From positions 1-57,160 of the IMG/VR virus record IMGVR_UViG_3300009151_000085: a DNA stretch of 57,160 bases, one strand, 5' to 3'. Source of the DNA: a virus. Under the pieces are notes generated by a model. The model saw nothing but the letters and a program-made list of their open reading frames with translations. It had not been told where the DNA came from and did not search any database. This document shows, piece by piece, positions 6,456 to 14,321 of this stretch. The position numbers and the translations under genes are program-made. The number at the start of each line of letters is the position of its first letter. The stretch's first letter is position 1.

Positions 6456-7910
6456 TTAGTTCAGATATAGATATTTCTCATTTCCGCAATTAAATATTCT
6501 ATAATAACCCAACCCATACATAATTTCCACTTCAGTCAAATTCACATCATGTCCCTTTTTAACCAATTTATGTTTTTGGTAATTAATCCTATTTTCCCGC
6601 TTACCATTAATAACATAATAATAATTTGGTTTACTTACCCCAATTAATTCAAAACCAAGATTTTTATATAAATCACCATTAGCCCAAGATATATCACAAT
6701 AAGATAAAACGCTACTTGGGTTATAATCTTTAATGAATTGTTTAAACAATTTAGAAGCTCCACCCACAACTGAGGTACCAATTTTATTACAAAATCTAAC
6801 TAATTCATATTCACCATCTTTATGTGATTTGTTCAATACCTTTCTTGTTTTCATAAAAGTCATTAATGATATCAGTTCATCATTATAATATAACCCATAA
6901 TTCATATTCGTATTAACAAACCCCTGTAAGTGATTTTTATTTAAAAAATCTTTAACAATTTCTTTATCCTTGATTACCCTAATATTTGTTTTCCTACCAT
7001 AAATTTTGTTAGATGTTTTTAAAATGTTACCAATAATCGATTTTACAATATCAATTTTAAAATCAAAGTCATCTTCAAAAACATGTATTAATCTAACATT
7101 ATTCTCACGGCACAATGTGGTCTTTTTAATATGATAATCATTATCAACAAATAATTCAGAATGCCATCTTAAACCATTAAATTCAAACCCTATCTTTAAT
7201 TCAGGTAAATAAACATCAATTTCTTTACGATTTATTTTATACGATTGAATAATCTCTCCATCATATAATTCACCGATTAATTTGTATAACAAAATCTCTT
7301 TCCCTGATATATTACCATCAATTGGATTACATTCACAACAAAACTCAGTTTTACAAATCTTTCTATTAGAATATAAATTTTTAGGTATTTTAGATTCCCC
7401 ATGAACACCACATTTAATAATAAAATGGTTTTCATCTTGACCAATAACTTTTGGGTTTTCAACTAAAAATTGATTAAACACAGTGTCTTTTCTTTTTTGT
7501 TGTTCAACTAACCCTCTTTCATTTTTCCATTTTTCACTTTGTCTAAAATGCTCAGAACCCCATTTCAATAAATTACTTTGTTTACTTTTCTCTTTAAAGT
7601 CATCCGTTTTAAATATACTTTTAGAACCGTATTTCTTTAAAAAAGTTTCCTCCATTTTGTTTTTACCACACTTAGCAGAACAAGTGTAATACCCACCTTT
7701 ATTAACCGATTGATTATATCTTCTATATTGAATTTTTACTTCTTTACCACACACATCACAAACCGCATCAACAATTAAATGACTTTGGGGATTAACCAAC
7801 TCAATTGGCAAATCATTATATTCATTAAACTTAACATCAATGTTATTTTTTCTATAATAATCACCCACATTACCAGTGATCCTAATCTTAATCTCGTTAG
7901 TTAAAAGCAT
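6456..7910 (-). CDS. Free-standing homing endonuclease, Vsr/EDxHD-like, with zinc fingers
   Basis: A 484-aa phage-type mobile endonuclease. The N terminus has treble-clef zinc finger cysteines (CDVCGKE...CSAKCGKNK), followed by repeats naming flanking modules (KKYGSKS, LKWGSEHF) and a second Cys cluster (FCCECNP). The nuclease core reads EIDVYLPELKIGFEFNGLRW then HVFEDDF (about residues 225-285), the pattern of Vsr-like homing enzymes. The last ~150 residues (from RKTNIRVI to YYYVING) look like an acetyltransferase-type fold of unclear role. I start at 7910 because the earlier ATG at 7943 lies inside a hairpin. It probably spreads itself between phages. Confidence 0.75.
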   Translation of the reverse strand: MLLTNEIKIRITGNVGDYYRKNNIDVKFNEYNDLPIELVNPQSHLIVDAVCDVCGKEVKIQYRRYNQSVNKGGYYTCSAKCGKNKMEETFLKKYGSKSIFKTDDFKEKSKQSNLLKWGSEHFRQSEKWKNERGLVEQQKRKDTVFNQFLVENPKVIGQDENHFIIKCGVHGESKIPKNLYSNRKICKTEFCCECNPIDGNISGKEILLYKLIGELYDGEIIQSYKINRKEIDVYLPELKIGFEFNGLRWHSELFVDNDYHIKKTTLCRENNVRLIHVFEDDFDFKIDIVKSIIGNILKTSNKIYGRKTNIRVIKDKEIVKDFLNKNHLQGFVNTNMNYGLYYNDELISLMTFMKTRKVLNKSHKDGEYELVRFCNKIGTSVVGGASKLFKQFIKDYNPSSVLSYCDISWANGDLYKNLGFELIGVSKPNYYYVINGKRENRINYQKHKLVKKGHDVNLTEVEIMYGLGYYRIFNCGNEKYLYLN

Positions 7911-7914
7911 AAAA

Positions 7915-7944
7915 AATGGTTTACTATAAATATAGTAAACCATT
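7915..7944 (-). terminator. 13-bp hairpin abutting the endonuclease start
   Basis: A perfect 13-bp inverted repeat (7915-7927 / 7932-7944) with a four-base loop, followed on the minus strand by six T running into the ATG at 7910. It should terminate the upstream phosphoesterase transcript and may hide the endonuclease start in read-through RNA. TATTTATA (7925-7932) lies at its tip. Confidence 0.65.
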
Positions 7945-7961
7945 CATTTATGTCCACCAAA

Positions 7962-9380
7962 TTATTGGTTATTTATTTTATCTTGTAATACTTTAACAAA
8001 TTGATCTTGTATCATCTTAGTAAACTTAACCGATGCAGAATCCTCACCTTCCGCTTTATCATTTTTACCAGGTCTTGACGGTCGACCTAAATAATTAAGT
8101 CCTGAAATGTTTGTAATACATTTGTGTCCCCCACTGTTAGATTGTATCAAATCCCAAGCATTAATAGTTATTTTATCCATTAACTCTATTTGTTTTGGTG
8201 ATAATGATTTAAATGGTTTAGTCATTATATTACCTAATATATCAAGTAATTTCTGTCCATTACCCATTTGTTTAAATTTTTCACCATATAACGCAACAAA
8301 GTCTTTAAATGTAAATCCAACTGACTCAGAATTCATACCACTTTCAGACACCCATTTAATTGTTGATAAGGGGATTTCTTTCGATTTTAATTGTGATTCC
8401 CATCTACTTAATACCTCATCTTTAATCTCACCTAAGTTAACACCTTTCAATGCTCTACTTTCTTTAAATGGATTACAAGACGCTTGTACCAATCCCATCG
8501 GCCAAGCAAGAACTATAAAGTCAGCTTCAGGATTGTTTCTGAATGGGGTATATCTGTCGTATGAACCCGGTTTGAACATAGAACCCCCTCCATATTGTTT
8601 GATAATATTTCCAACCATTTCAACGTTTTTATGACTCTTCATTGAAGATACATAATCTTCTTTGTTCTTTTCTAATTGTGGAATGTCAGCATATCCTTTT
8701 TCTTGGACAATCTGTTTGATTCTTAACAATATGTTTAATAATGATGGGGTACAATCCAATACCAACGTTTCTAAGAACCCTGGTTTGTTTTTAAATGCTA
8801 ATAACAATTTGTTTGTTACTAACCCCATTAACATTTTATTTCTTTTTAATGATGAATCTTTATCAAATTTAAATAAGTAAGACATTACCTGTTCAGGGCT
8901 AATGTTTTGAACTGCGTAGTTTGCAGAATCCACAGTTGAAATTAATATAATATCATCATTCGGAAATAATTCTTTTGGTGATATACTTTGCGAAATTGTT
9001 TCAACGTTTGATCTTGAACTTTTAAAACTTGTTGACGTTCCTGATTCAACACCAGCTTGGCTATCGTGGTGATCAGTATGAATAACAAACATTGGTTTAC
9101 CGTGAGCAAAATCCACCAATACAGGCATTACATCACCACTAGCGTCCGGTTTCTTTATCGACCATTCCTTATCTCCGTATTGGATAATTTCAGCATCAAC
9201 AACTTTGATACCTTGATTCTCCAAATAAGCTTTCATAGCGATAGCTGTTGTAACACCATCCAAATCTTGATGGAAATATATTTTAGCTTTTTTATATCTA
9301 TCTCTAATCTTACCTATGTCTCTTATTCCAGACTCTTTGATAAGTTGTTTGTATTGGCTTTCAGTTATAATTATCTTCAT
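7962..9380 (-). CDS. DHH-family phosphoesterase with capsid-type leader, 472 aa
   Basis: Residues 1-17 (MKIIITESQYKQLIKES) form the shared leader with a possible cut after IKE. A DHH (RecJ/NrnA-type) domain follows, with FHQDLDGVTTA (motif I, about 37-47), LVDFAH (motif II), HTDHHDSQ (the DHH signature, about 98-105) and STVDSANYA (motif IV). Such enzymes hydrolyse single-stranded DNA or short oligonucleotides using metal ions. The C-terminal half, with FNPEAD/FIVLAWPMGL-type strands, may be the substrate-binding part. It is a single gene with TATTTATA 4 nt before ATG. The leader suggests an enzyme carried in the virion and injected with DNA. Confidence 0.8.
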   Translation of the reverse strand: MKIIITESQYKQLIKESGIRDIGKIRDRYKKAKIYFHQDLDGVTTAIAMKAYLENQGIKVVDAEIIQYGDKEWSIKKPDASGDVMPVLVDFAHGKPMFVIHTDHHDSQAGVESGTSTSFKSSRSNVETISQSISPKELFPNDDIILISTVDSANYAVQNISPEQVMSYLFKFDKDSSLKRNKMLMGLVTNKLLLAFKNKPGFLETLVLDCTPSLLNILLRIKQIVQEKGYADIPQLEKNKEDYVSSMKSHKNVEMVGNIIKQYGGGSMFKPGSYDRYTPFRNNPEADFIVLAWPMGLVQASCNPFKESRALKGVNLGEIKDEVLSRWESQLKSKEIPLSTIKWVSESGMNSESVGFTFKDFVALYGEKFKQMGNGQKLLDILGNIMTKPFKSLSPKQIELMDKITINAWDLIQSNSGGHKCITNISGLNYLGRPSRPGKNDKAEGEDSASVKFTKMIQDQFVKVLQDKINNQ

Positions 9381-9384
9381 ACCA

Positions 9385-9392
9385 TATAAATA
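9385..9392 (-). promoter_or_regulatory. Putative late motif TATTTATA
   Basis: An exact TATTTATA 4 nt before the ATG of the DHH phosphoesterase. Confidence 0.5.
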
Positions 9393-9403
9393 CCATTAAA
9401 AAC

Positions 9404-9426
9404 AAAAAAACCAAGATTACTCTTGG
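9404..9426 (-). terminator. Terminator overlapping a stop codon
   Basis: CCAAGA-GTAA-TCTTGG followed by seven T on the minus strand. The TAA of the methyltransferase gene is in the loop. Confidence 0.75.
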
Positions 9427-10268
9427 ATTTCTTCAACTACTGTTTGTAAATTTTTAAAATACTCAACTCGAGTTTTTGCCACTTCAGCATAATTTGGTGA
9501 TAACTCAATGCCCAACCATCGTCTCCCTAAGATTTCGGCAGCCACCAAACTAGTTCCGCTTCCAGCAAATGGGTCCAAAATTATATCGTTTTTGTAGGAC
9601 AATATTTTGATTGCTTTCGTCGGTATGTCCATCGAGAATGTCGCCTTGGTGAGTGATTTAGTATCAGCAAAGTAATTCCACTGACCAAAAACAAGTTCCA
9701 TAAATTCTTTCTTATCCGTTTCTTCATACACAACTTTCTTTTTTATGGTTCCGTCCTCCTGCTCAATGTCAGTTGGTGTACCCTTCCATTGTGGTTCCCC
9801 TTTAACCTTTTTAATGTGTAGTTTTTTGTATGCCAATATTACACACTCCTTCGGGTTATAAATATAGGGCGAGCTAGGACTCATCCACGATCCCCAAGCT
9901 GTCGTTTTAGATCTATGTGGTGATTGTTCCTCCAAATCAACGATACCAAAAAACCCAAAACCAATCTCTTTCATGATCTGATACATCTCAGAAACAAAAA
10001 AGATACGTCCCCCCTTTTTCTGACGATTGGTTTCATACGGAATGTTCAATGCAATACGCCCATCATCTTTTAGTACGTTGTATGCTTCTGTTAACCAGTT
10101 TCTTGCAAATACTTTATACTCTTCAAACTCAACATCATCATCATGAGTGTCGTAAGCGATACCAACACCGTATGGGGGCGATGTCACAACTAGATCAACC
10201 GACCCCTCAGGTAATGTTTTCATCACTTCAACACAATCCCCATTTATTATTTTTCCTGTTTCTATCAT
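9417..10268 (-). CDS. DNA methyltransferase, beta class (N4-cytosine or N6-adenine), 283 aa
   Basis: The catalytic motif TSPPYGVG (about residues 29-36) comes before the S-adenosylmethionine motif DPFAGSGTSLVAAE (about 235-248), the order of beta-class enzymes. SPPY favours N4-cytosine, though some N6-adenine enzymes share it. The target-recognition region lies between them (about 100-210). No restriction partner is adjacent, so it probably protects phage DNA or alters its methylation. It is preceded by AAAAAAAAAGAAATG without a recognised promoter and ends in a terminator. Confidence 0.88.
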   Translation of the reverse strand: MIETGKIINGDCVEVMKTLPEGSVDLVVTSPPYGVGIAYDTHDDDVEFEEYKVFARNWLTEAYNVLKDDGRIALNIPYETNRQKKGGRIFFVSEMYQIMKEIGFGFFGIVDLEEQSPHRSKTTAWGSWMSPSSPYIYNPKECVILAYKKLHIKKVKGEPQWKGTPTDIEQEDGTIKKKVVYEETDKKEFMELVFGQWNYFADTKSLTKATFSMDIPTKAIKILSYKNDIILDPFAGSGTSLVAAEILGRRWLGIELSPNYAEVAKTRVEYFKNLQTVVEEIQE

Positions 10269-10279
10269 TTCTTTTTTTT

Positions 10280-10357
10280 TTAATTTAGTAATGAATTATC
10301 TAATTGTATATCTAAACCAAACAACGATTTTTCTCTAATTTCTGTTTCCGTTCTCAT
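10280..10357 (-). CDS. 25-aa peptide, truncated paralogue of 12338-12535
   Basis: It reads MRTETEIREKSLFGLDIQLD and ends NSLLN. This matches the C-terminal end of the protein at 12338-12535 (REVIEKSLFGLDIELNDLL). Its ATG overlaps the TGA of the gene upstream (ATGA). It is either a small functional domain copy or the remnant of a duplicated gene. Confidence 0.5.
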   Translation of the reverse strand: MRTETEIREKSLFGLDIQLDNSLLN

Positions 10358-10689
10358 AAATTGTCAACCCATTTTAAATTTTTAGTTAATGTCCATAAAC
10401 AATTAACATCATCAACATCTTTACTAGTAAATCTTTCAGTTATATCTTCACCAGTGTCAACATTCTTTACAGATTTTATTTTTAAAAATGGATTTTGACC
10501 AACAAGTTCAACTAATAAATCAGATGGTTTTGGTGTTGGTTCTTCTTTGAAGATGTTTTTGAAAAACTCTTTATGTTCACCACTAATTTCAAGTGAATTT
10601 ATTTTACTTTCACGTTCTTCTGTTAATTTATAATCTTTACTATCCGCTTTTATGAGGTACACCCCATTTTTTAAATTTTCTTTTTCCAT
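10354..10689 (-). CDS. Hypothetical protein, 111 aa
   Basis: An unrecognised acidic protein that begins MEKENLKNGVYLIKADSKDYKL and ends with a Trp-containing strand (NCLWTLTKNLKW). Alternating charged helices suggest a small soluble fold. It is in an operon with 10695-12148 read from the promoter at 12163-12193, and is coupled to the 25-aa peptide downstream. Confidence 0.65.
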   Translation of the reverse strand: MEKENLKNGVYLIKADSKDYKLTEERESKINSLEISGEHKEFFKNIFKEEPTPKPSDLLVELVGQNPFLKIKSVKNVDTGEDITERFTSKDVDDVNCLWTLTKNLKWVDNL

Positions 10690-10694
10690 TTTTT

Positions 10695-11168
10695 TTAGTT
10701 TTTAAAACATTCAATTAGTTTAATGTTTGGTAATTTCCAAACATCAATTATTTTATAATTCGAACCATCAGTATTTGTTAATATAATATGATGTGATTTG
10801 ATTCTAAAATTGGTTTTAATCACAACTCCAATATTATTACCATCCTCTTTTATTAAAAAAAATGGTTCAAAATCTTTACTAATATCAGATTTATATCTTT
10901 GATAATTATATACATCGTTTTCACCTATAAAATAAAAATTATCAAAATTTTCAAATATTGTACAAATTTCTCCAGATGTTATAACCACATCTAAGTTAAA
11001 TTCTTTCATATAATATAAGACAAATTTATTGAGTGTTTCATTATGTTCAAGTTGAGTAATACCTTTCTGATACGATTTGTAATCCCACACATAATCGGTT
11101 ACAACACCAACTATTTTTCCATATTCCTTAAATATTTTATATTCAAGTCTTTTTAATATATTTTCCAT
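10695..11168 (-). CDS. Hypothetical protein, 157 aa
   Basis: No family recognised. The protein is rich in Tyr, Phe and Asn, with segments KIFKEYGKIVGVVTDYVWDY near the N terminus and TNFRIKSHHIILTNTDGSNY near residue 125. There are no membrane segments or catalytic motifs. It lies 5 nt downstream of the gene at 11173-11787 in the same operon, so it is presumably co-expressed early from the host-type promoter. Confidence 0.65.
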   Translation of the reverse strand: MENILKRLEYKIFKEYGKIVGVVTDYVWDYKSYQKGITQLEHNETLNKFVLYYMKEFNLDVVITSGEICTIFENFDNFYFIGENDVYNYQRYKSDISKDFEPFFLIKEDGNNIGVVIKTNFRIKSHHIILTNTDGSNYKIIDVWKLPNIKLIECFKN

Positions 11169-11172
11169 AATT

Positions 11173-11787
11173 TCAGTTTACACATACTTTAAAAACTTCT
11201 TCAATTTTAACTATTTTATTACCAAATAAAATTTTATCACCAACAAATTTGTAGTTAGATTTAAGGTAATTTTCAAACCAATCTAAAAAATTAATAATAT
11301 CTTGGTATGAATATTCACTTTCAATATCCATAAATATTCTATGGTTTAAAAACATCCCAATGGGGTAATAAACCCAATCATCTGGATTTCTACTATCAGT
11401 CTCATCCACTATTTCCTTACAAAAGGATAAATCATTAAAATGGTGATTGTAAATATTAGGTTCATAATCACCATTTTTCGTTTTATATGGTAAATTTAAA
11501 CTTTTAATAAAATAAGGTTTTTTTTCATAATTGACATCACATTTATTTAATGAATCACGAAGTTTTAATTTAAGTTTTTCTAACTTTTTATCGTAATTGG
11601 TGTTTGTTTTCTCAACAAACCCTTTATTTTTAAATTCTTCAACTTCTTCATCTGAACAATCTTCAATCCATTTAATATCGATATCAATAAGTTCTGCCTC
11701 AAAAGAATCATCAGTATTTATTTTAGTTTGACCACGTTCAGCAAACGGTATTAACCCATTTTCTGGTATTTTAAATTTTTTTTCCAT
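11173..11787 (-). CDS. Hypothetical protein, 204 aa
   Basis: No family recognised. It begins MEKKFKIPENGLIPFAERGQ and contains an acidic central part (DCSDEEVEEFKNKG) and aromatic motifs (DDWVYYPIGMFLNHRIFMD) near residues 137-155. It is probably soluble. Four nt separate it from the gene upstream, typical of this operon. Base composition matches its neighbours, so there is no sign of recent transfer. Confidence 0.65.
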   Translation of the reverse strand: MEKKFKIPENGLIPFAERGQTKINTDDSFEAELIDIDIKWIEDCSDEEVEEFKNKGFVEKTNTNYDKKLEKLKLKLRDSLNKCDVNYEKKPYFIKSLNLPYKTKNGDYEPNIYNHHFNDLSFCKEIVDETDSRNPDDWVYYPIGMFLNHRIFMDIESEYSYQDIINFLDWFENYLKSNYKFVGDKILFGNKIVKIEEVFKVCVN

Positions 11788-11790
11788 ATT

Positions 11791-12003
11791 TTATAAATTT
11801 ATTTTATTGATTAATTGAATATATGAGTTAATAGGTAATTTTTCAGATAAATATTTTTTTATTATTTCTGAATTATTGTATTTTTTTGGGTTATCCAAAA
11901 ACTCAAAAAAAATTTCTTTAAATAAATCTTTTTCAATATCACTTTCACTACAATAACTCATAAAATTACCAAATGATGGTATGAAAGTATTAATATCAGT
12001 CAT
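11791..12003 (-). CDS. Hypothetical protein, 70 aa
   Basis: A small helical protein (MTDINTFIPSFGNFMSYCSE at the start, LPINSYIQLINKINL at the end) with no recognised motif. Its start overlaps the stop of the gene at 11996-12148 by 8 nt, so translation is likely coupled. Confidence 0.6.
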   Translation of the reverse strand: MTDINTFIPSFGNFMSYCSESDIEKDLFKEIFFEFLDNPKKYNNSEIIKKYLSEKLPINSYIQLINKINL

Positions 12004-12148
12004 TATTATTTATATGTTTTAGTATTTCTTTAATAACATCTACCCATTGATTGGTTTCAGTTATATGTTTAATTTTGTTTTCTGAAAAAGAAGATACTTG
12101 TCTAACACCTTCTTTATCTGTAATAATAATCTCCATTTTATTTTCCAT
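11996..12148 (-). CDS. Hypothetical protein, 50 aa, first gene of its operon
   Basis: It begins MENKMEIIITDKEGVRQVSS and ends IKEILKHINNND. I start at 12148, not at the longer frame opening at 12193, because the -7 box (12163-12170) lies inside that extension. This places the start about 15 nt after the promoter. Function unknown; it leads the operon running to 10280. Confidence 0.6.
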   Translation of the reverse strand: MENKMEIIITDKEGVRQVSSFSENKIKHITETNQWVDVIKEILKHINNND

Positions 12149-12162
12149 AATTCTATTTTTTA

Positions 12163-12193
12163 CAAATATACTACTTATTTTCCAATTAATCAA
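12163..12193 (-). promoter_or_regulatory. Bacteroidota-type promoter
   Basis: TTG (12191-12193), 20 nt, then TATATTTG (12163-12170). It reads into the six-gene operon 12148-10280 and starts 26 nt beyond the attC-like hairpin. Confidence 0.75.
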
Positions 12194-12218
12194 GTTTTAT
12201 ATTAAAATCACCGTACTG

Positions 12219-12314
12219 GTGCTAACAAGGTGTATAAGAAAGTTTGCTATCAAGTTTAGTGGTAATTTTAAAGTTCATCTAAGCAAACCTTCTCATACAC
12301 CCAGCTGTTAGGAG
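12219..12314. repeat. Long imperfect hairpin resembling an integron attC site
   Basis: GCTAACAAGG at the left and CTGTTAGGAGC at the right bracket a 17-bp interrupted stem: GGTGTAT/ATACACC, AGAA/TTCT and GTTTGC/GCAAAC with two A-C mismatches. The outer CTAACA/TGTTAG pair is separated from the inner stem by unpaired bases, as between the R and L boxes of attC sites (consensus RYYYAAC...GTTRRRY). The central loop is about 35 nt. The match to the consensus ends is imperfect, and no integrase is in the window. It could instead be an operon-end structure or a Bacteroidota dispersed repeat. Confidence 0.5.
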
Positions 12315-12337
12315 CAATACTACTTTTGTGTTCCAAA

Positions 12338-12535
12338 TTAAGATTTTTCAACTAATAAATCATTCAATTCTATATCTAAACCAAATAATGATTTTTCAAT
12401 CACTTCACGTATTGTCAATGTTGGTTCATCTTTCATAACGTTCAAACAAACTAACATTAATTCATTTGTTCTATCAAGTTGATTCGTGAATCTAATCACA
12501 TAATCAATATATTTTAAATCATCAAAATGTTTCAT
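12338..12535 (-). CDS. Hypothetical protein, 65 aa
   Basis: A small helical acidic protein starting MKHFDDLKYIDYVIRFTNQL. Its C-terminal segment (REVIEKSLFGLDIELNDLL) is repeated in the 25-aa frame at 10280-10357. It is the last gene of the 13487-12338 run, followed by the attC-like structure. Function unknown. Confidence 0.65.
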   Translation of the reverse strand: MKHFDDLKYIDYVIRFTNQLDRTNELMLVCLNVMKDEPTLTIREVIEKSLFGLDIELNDLLVEKS

Positions 12536-12537
12536 AA

Positions 12538-12900
12538 TTAATTAATTTTTTTAAACACTGGAAATTTACCATGTGGTACTTCATATTCATCACAACTATT
12601 TATATTTCTCAATATATGTTTATCGTCACCAACACATTTTAAATACATTGAAACCGTATTTGCTTTAGTAATGAATACATCACCTTCATTCAAATCTCTT
12701 AATAATGTATAATTTTCTTCATATTCAAATGGAATTTCTGTGTGTATGTGAAGTTTATAATTAGCATCATAACCAAAAATATCCATCAAATATCCCCTAA
12801 CTTTTTCTACTTCCAAACTATTATCATTGTTATTACCTAAAACCAATTCAACAATATCTTGTGAAATTTCTGTTAATGTTTTATCTACATCTTTTCTCAT
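12538..12900 (-). CDS. Hypothetical protein, 120 aa
   Basis: The N-terminal helix (MRKDVDKTLTEISQDIVELV) is followed by a beta-rich part with LRDLNEGDVFITKANTVSMY around residues 67-86 and a closing HGKFPVFKKIN. The GDVFI...YLKCVGDD pattern resembles a small barrel that could bind a ligand, but no family is recognised. It is 2 nt upstream of the next gene in the operon. Confidence 0.65.
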   Translation of the reverse strand: MRKDVDKTLTEISQDIVELVLGNNNDNSLEVEKVRGYLMDIFGYDANYKLHIHTEIPFEYEENYTLLRDLNEGDVFITKANTVSMYLKCVGDDKHILRNINSCDEYEVPHGKFPVFKKIN

Positions 12901-12912
12901 AATTTTATTTTT

Positions 12913-13119
12913 TTATTTAATGCTCTCTAAATAATCCCACGTGTTATTTGAAAACTCCTCGTACATATCCCCGTTTTCATCATCTGATAAATCAACGATG
13001 TCTTGGTCGAGACAAAAGTCCACAATGATTTCATGTACCTCGCCAAGTGTTTGTTCGTCATTTTTTAATCCTTCATACAGATTAAGTATCTGATTTTTTT
13101 GTTCCTCCGTTAGTGTCAT
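12913..13119 (-). CDS. Hypothetical protein, 68 aa
   Basis: A small, very acidic protein (MTLTEEQKNQILNLYEGLKN at the start, then DLSDDENGDMYEEF). The overall charge could indicate a DNA mimic, but no specific family match is visible. It sits between the DUF3310 gene and 12538-12900 in the same operon. Confidence 0.6.
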   Translation of the reverse strand: MTLTEEQKNQILNLYEGLKNDEQTLGEVHEIIVDFCLDQDIVDLSDDENGDMYEEFSNNTWDYLESIK

Positions 13120-13121
13120 CT

Positions 13122-13340
13122 TTATTTGTTTTCTAATGTGTTTATGTGATGTTCTAAATAAAATTTAGCTTTCTTTAAATCTTCTAACTCTTTAGTGGGG
13201 TCTTTCTTACCAGCTCTTGAGATATACTTCACCGTATTACCCAGTGAGAATCCCAATCCCCAAGCATCAATCACTTTAATCGCTTCATATTCATTATCCT
13301 TACCAAATCGGTAATGGTCAGGGTGATTTACTTGTTCCAT
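13122..13340 (-). CDS. DUF3310 family protein, 72 aa
   Basis: The protein shows the full DUF3310 pattern: VNHPDHYRF at the N terminus, EAIKVIDAWGLGFSLGNTVK at about residues 19-38, YISRAGKK, then ELEDLKKAKFYLEHHI. The family is very common in tailed phages, usually in early or replication regions, and its biochemical role is unknown. It lies 2 nt upstream of the next gene, so it is part of the early small-gene operon. Confidence 0.9.
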   Translation of the reverse strand: MEQVNHPDHYRFGKDNEYEAIKVIDAWGLGFSLGNTVKYISRAGKKDPTKELEDLKKAKFYLEHHINTLENK

Positions 13341-13349
13341 ATCTTTTAT

Positions 13350-13487
13350 TTATTTTGGTGTGTTATTAATATCGGTACTCCCATTTTTAATACTTAAAAC
13401 CATCTTTCTGATTTGTCTACCTAAATCCATATCGTTGGGGATTTCTTTAATCATTTGCTCTAAAACTAATACATCAATTTTTTCCAT
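13350..13487 (-). CDS. Small hypothetical protein, 45 aa
   Basis: It reads MEKIDVLVLEQMIKEIPNDM then LGRQIRKMVLSI and ends NNTPK. The sequence is helical with a ribosome-binding-like A-rich spacer (AAAAAATT) before the ATG. It fills the 175-nt space between the DUF3310 gene and 13516, and no other gene explains that space. It is probably the first gene of the operon. Function unknown. Confidence 0.6.
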   Translation of the reverse strand: MEKIDVLVLEQMIKEIPNDMDLGRQIRKMVLSIKNGSTDINNTPK

Positions 13488-13515
13488 AATTTTTTAATTT
13501 AATGATACTAAATTA

Positions 13516-14262
13516 TCACTTACTTGTCAATTTCCGATGTCTAATATTTTTTGATTGTATCATATAATTCATGATTTTTCGTTTAACTATAGGTAGTAGG
13601 GTTTCTTTTAGGGGATAACCGTTATTATGGTTCACAGCAAATACTATTAAATGCTTGTGTACGGACTCTTCATTTAAATCTTTAATTAATGAGTTTTTAA
13701 CCGTTTTTATCTTTTGTCTGAACGTTTCTTTATCACATTCACATATTCTTTTTATGTGACACTTGGTTTCTAAACTACCTCTTTTAATTGATTTAATGAT
13801 AAACTCGTAGAAGTACGTTTTATTTTTATATGTTAAAAAGAAAATTCCCTGTTTTGGTTCAATGTTTTTTGGGTTTTGAGCTGCGTCTATTGCTACCGCA
13901 TCATTAACGATATCCCAGATTGCTTTTGCGTGATTAAAATAGTCGGATAAGTTTTCTGTTGAGTACTTACATACCTGATACACTTCGATGATTTCTTCTT
14001 GGGTTAGTTGTGGACAATCGACGGGAACTAAATCTGATAATAATATTTCATCGTCGGGATCCTTCAATACTCTATTCATTGTTAGATATTGACCCTTTTC
14101 GATTAATAAATTGATGCTGGCAAGATGTAACGATATCTCTTGGAACTGTGGATATAGTTTTAAATTATTTAAATTTTTATCTATTTTTTGTAGATAATCT
14201 AAAAGCACATATTGTTTATGTTCTAAATCAATAGGTTCCTGGAATAACCAATCTGTTTTCAT
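13516..14262 (-). CDS. Hypothetical protein, 248 aa
   Basis: No family recognised. The first ~95 residues are helical (MKTDWLFQEPIDLEHKQYVL, then DKNLNNLKLYPQFQ). Residues 140-165 hold a beta-rich aromatic patch (GIFFLTYKNKTYFYEFIIKS) and the C terminus is basic (KRKIMNYMIQSKNIRHRK), so nucleic-acid contact is possible. CysxCys near KRICECDK is a single pair. It stands alone upstream of the small-gene operon, with TAATTTATT before its ATG. Confidence 0.7.
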   Translation of the reverse strand: MKTDWLFQEPIDLEHKQYVLLDYLQKIDKNLNNLKLYPQFQEISLHLASINLLIEKGQYLTMNRVLKDPDDEILLSDLVPVDCPQLTQEEIIEVYQVCKYSTENLSDYFNHAKAIWDIVNDAVAIDAAQNPKNIEPKQGIFFLTYKNKTYFYEFIIKSIKRGSLETKCHIKRICECDKETFRQKIKTVKNSLIKDLNEESVHKHLIVFAVNHNNGYPLKETLLPIVKRKIMNYMIQSKNIRHRKLTSK

Positions 14263-14321
14263 TAATAAATTATAGTAAAACTATTTGTGGGTGTAAATTA
14301 TAAATCTTTTAAATTACACAA

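Noticed and set aside
8107-8634. 175-codon frame on the plus strand
   Set aside because: Lies within the well-supported DHH phosphoesterase gene.
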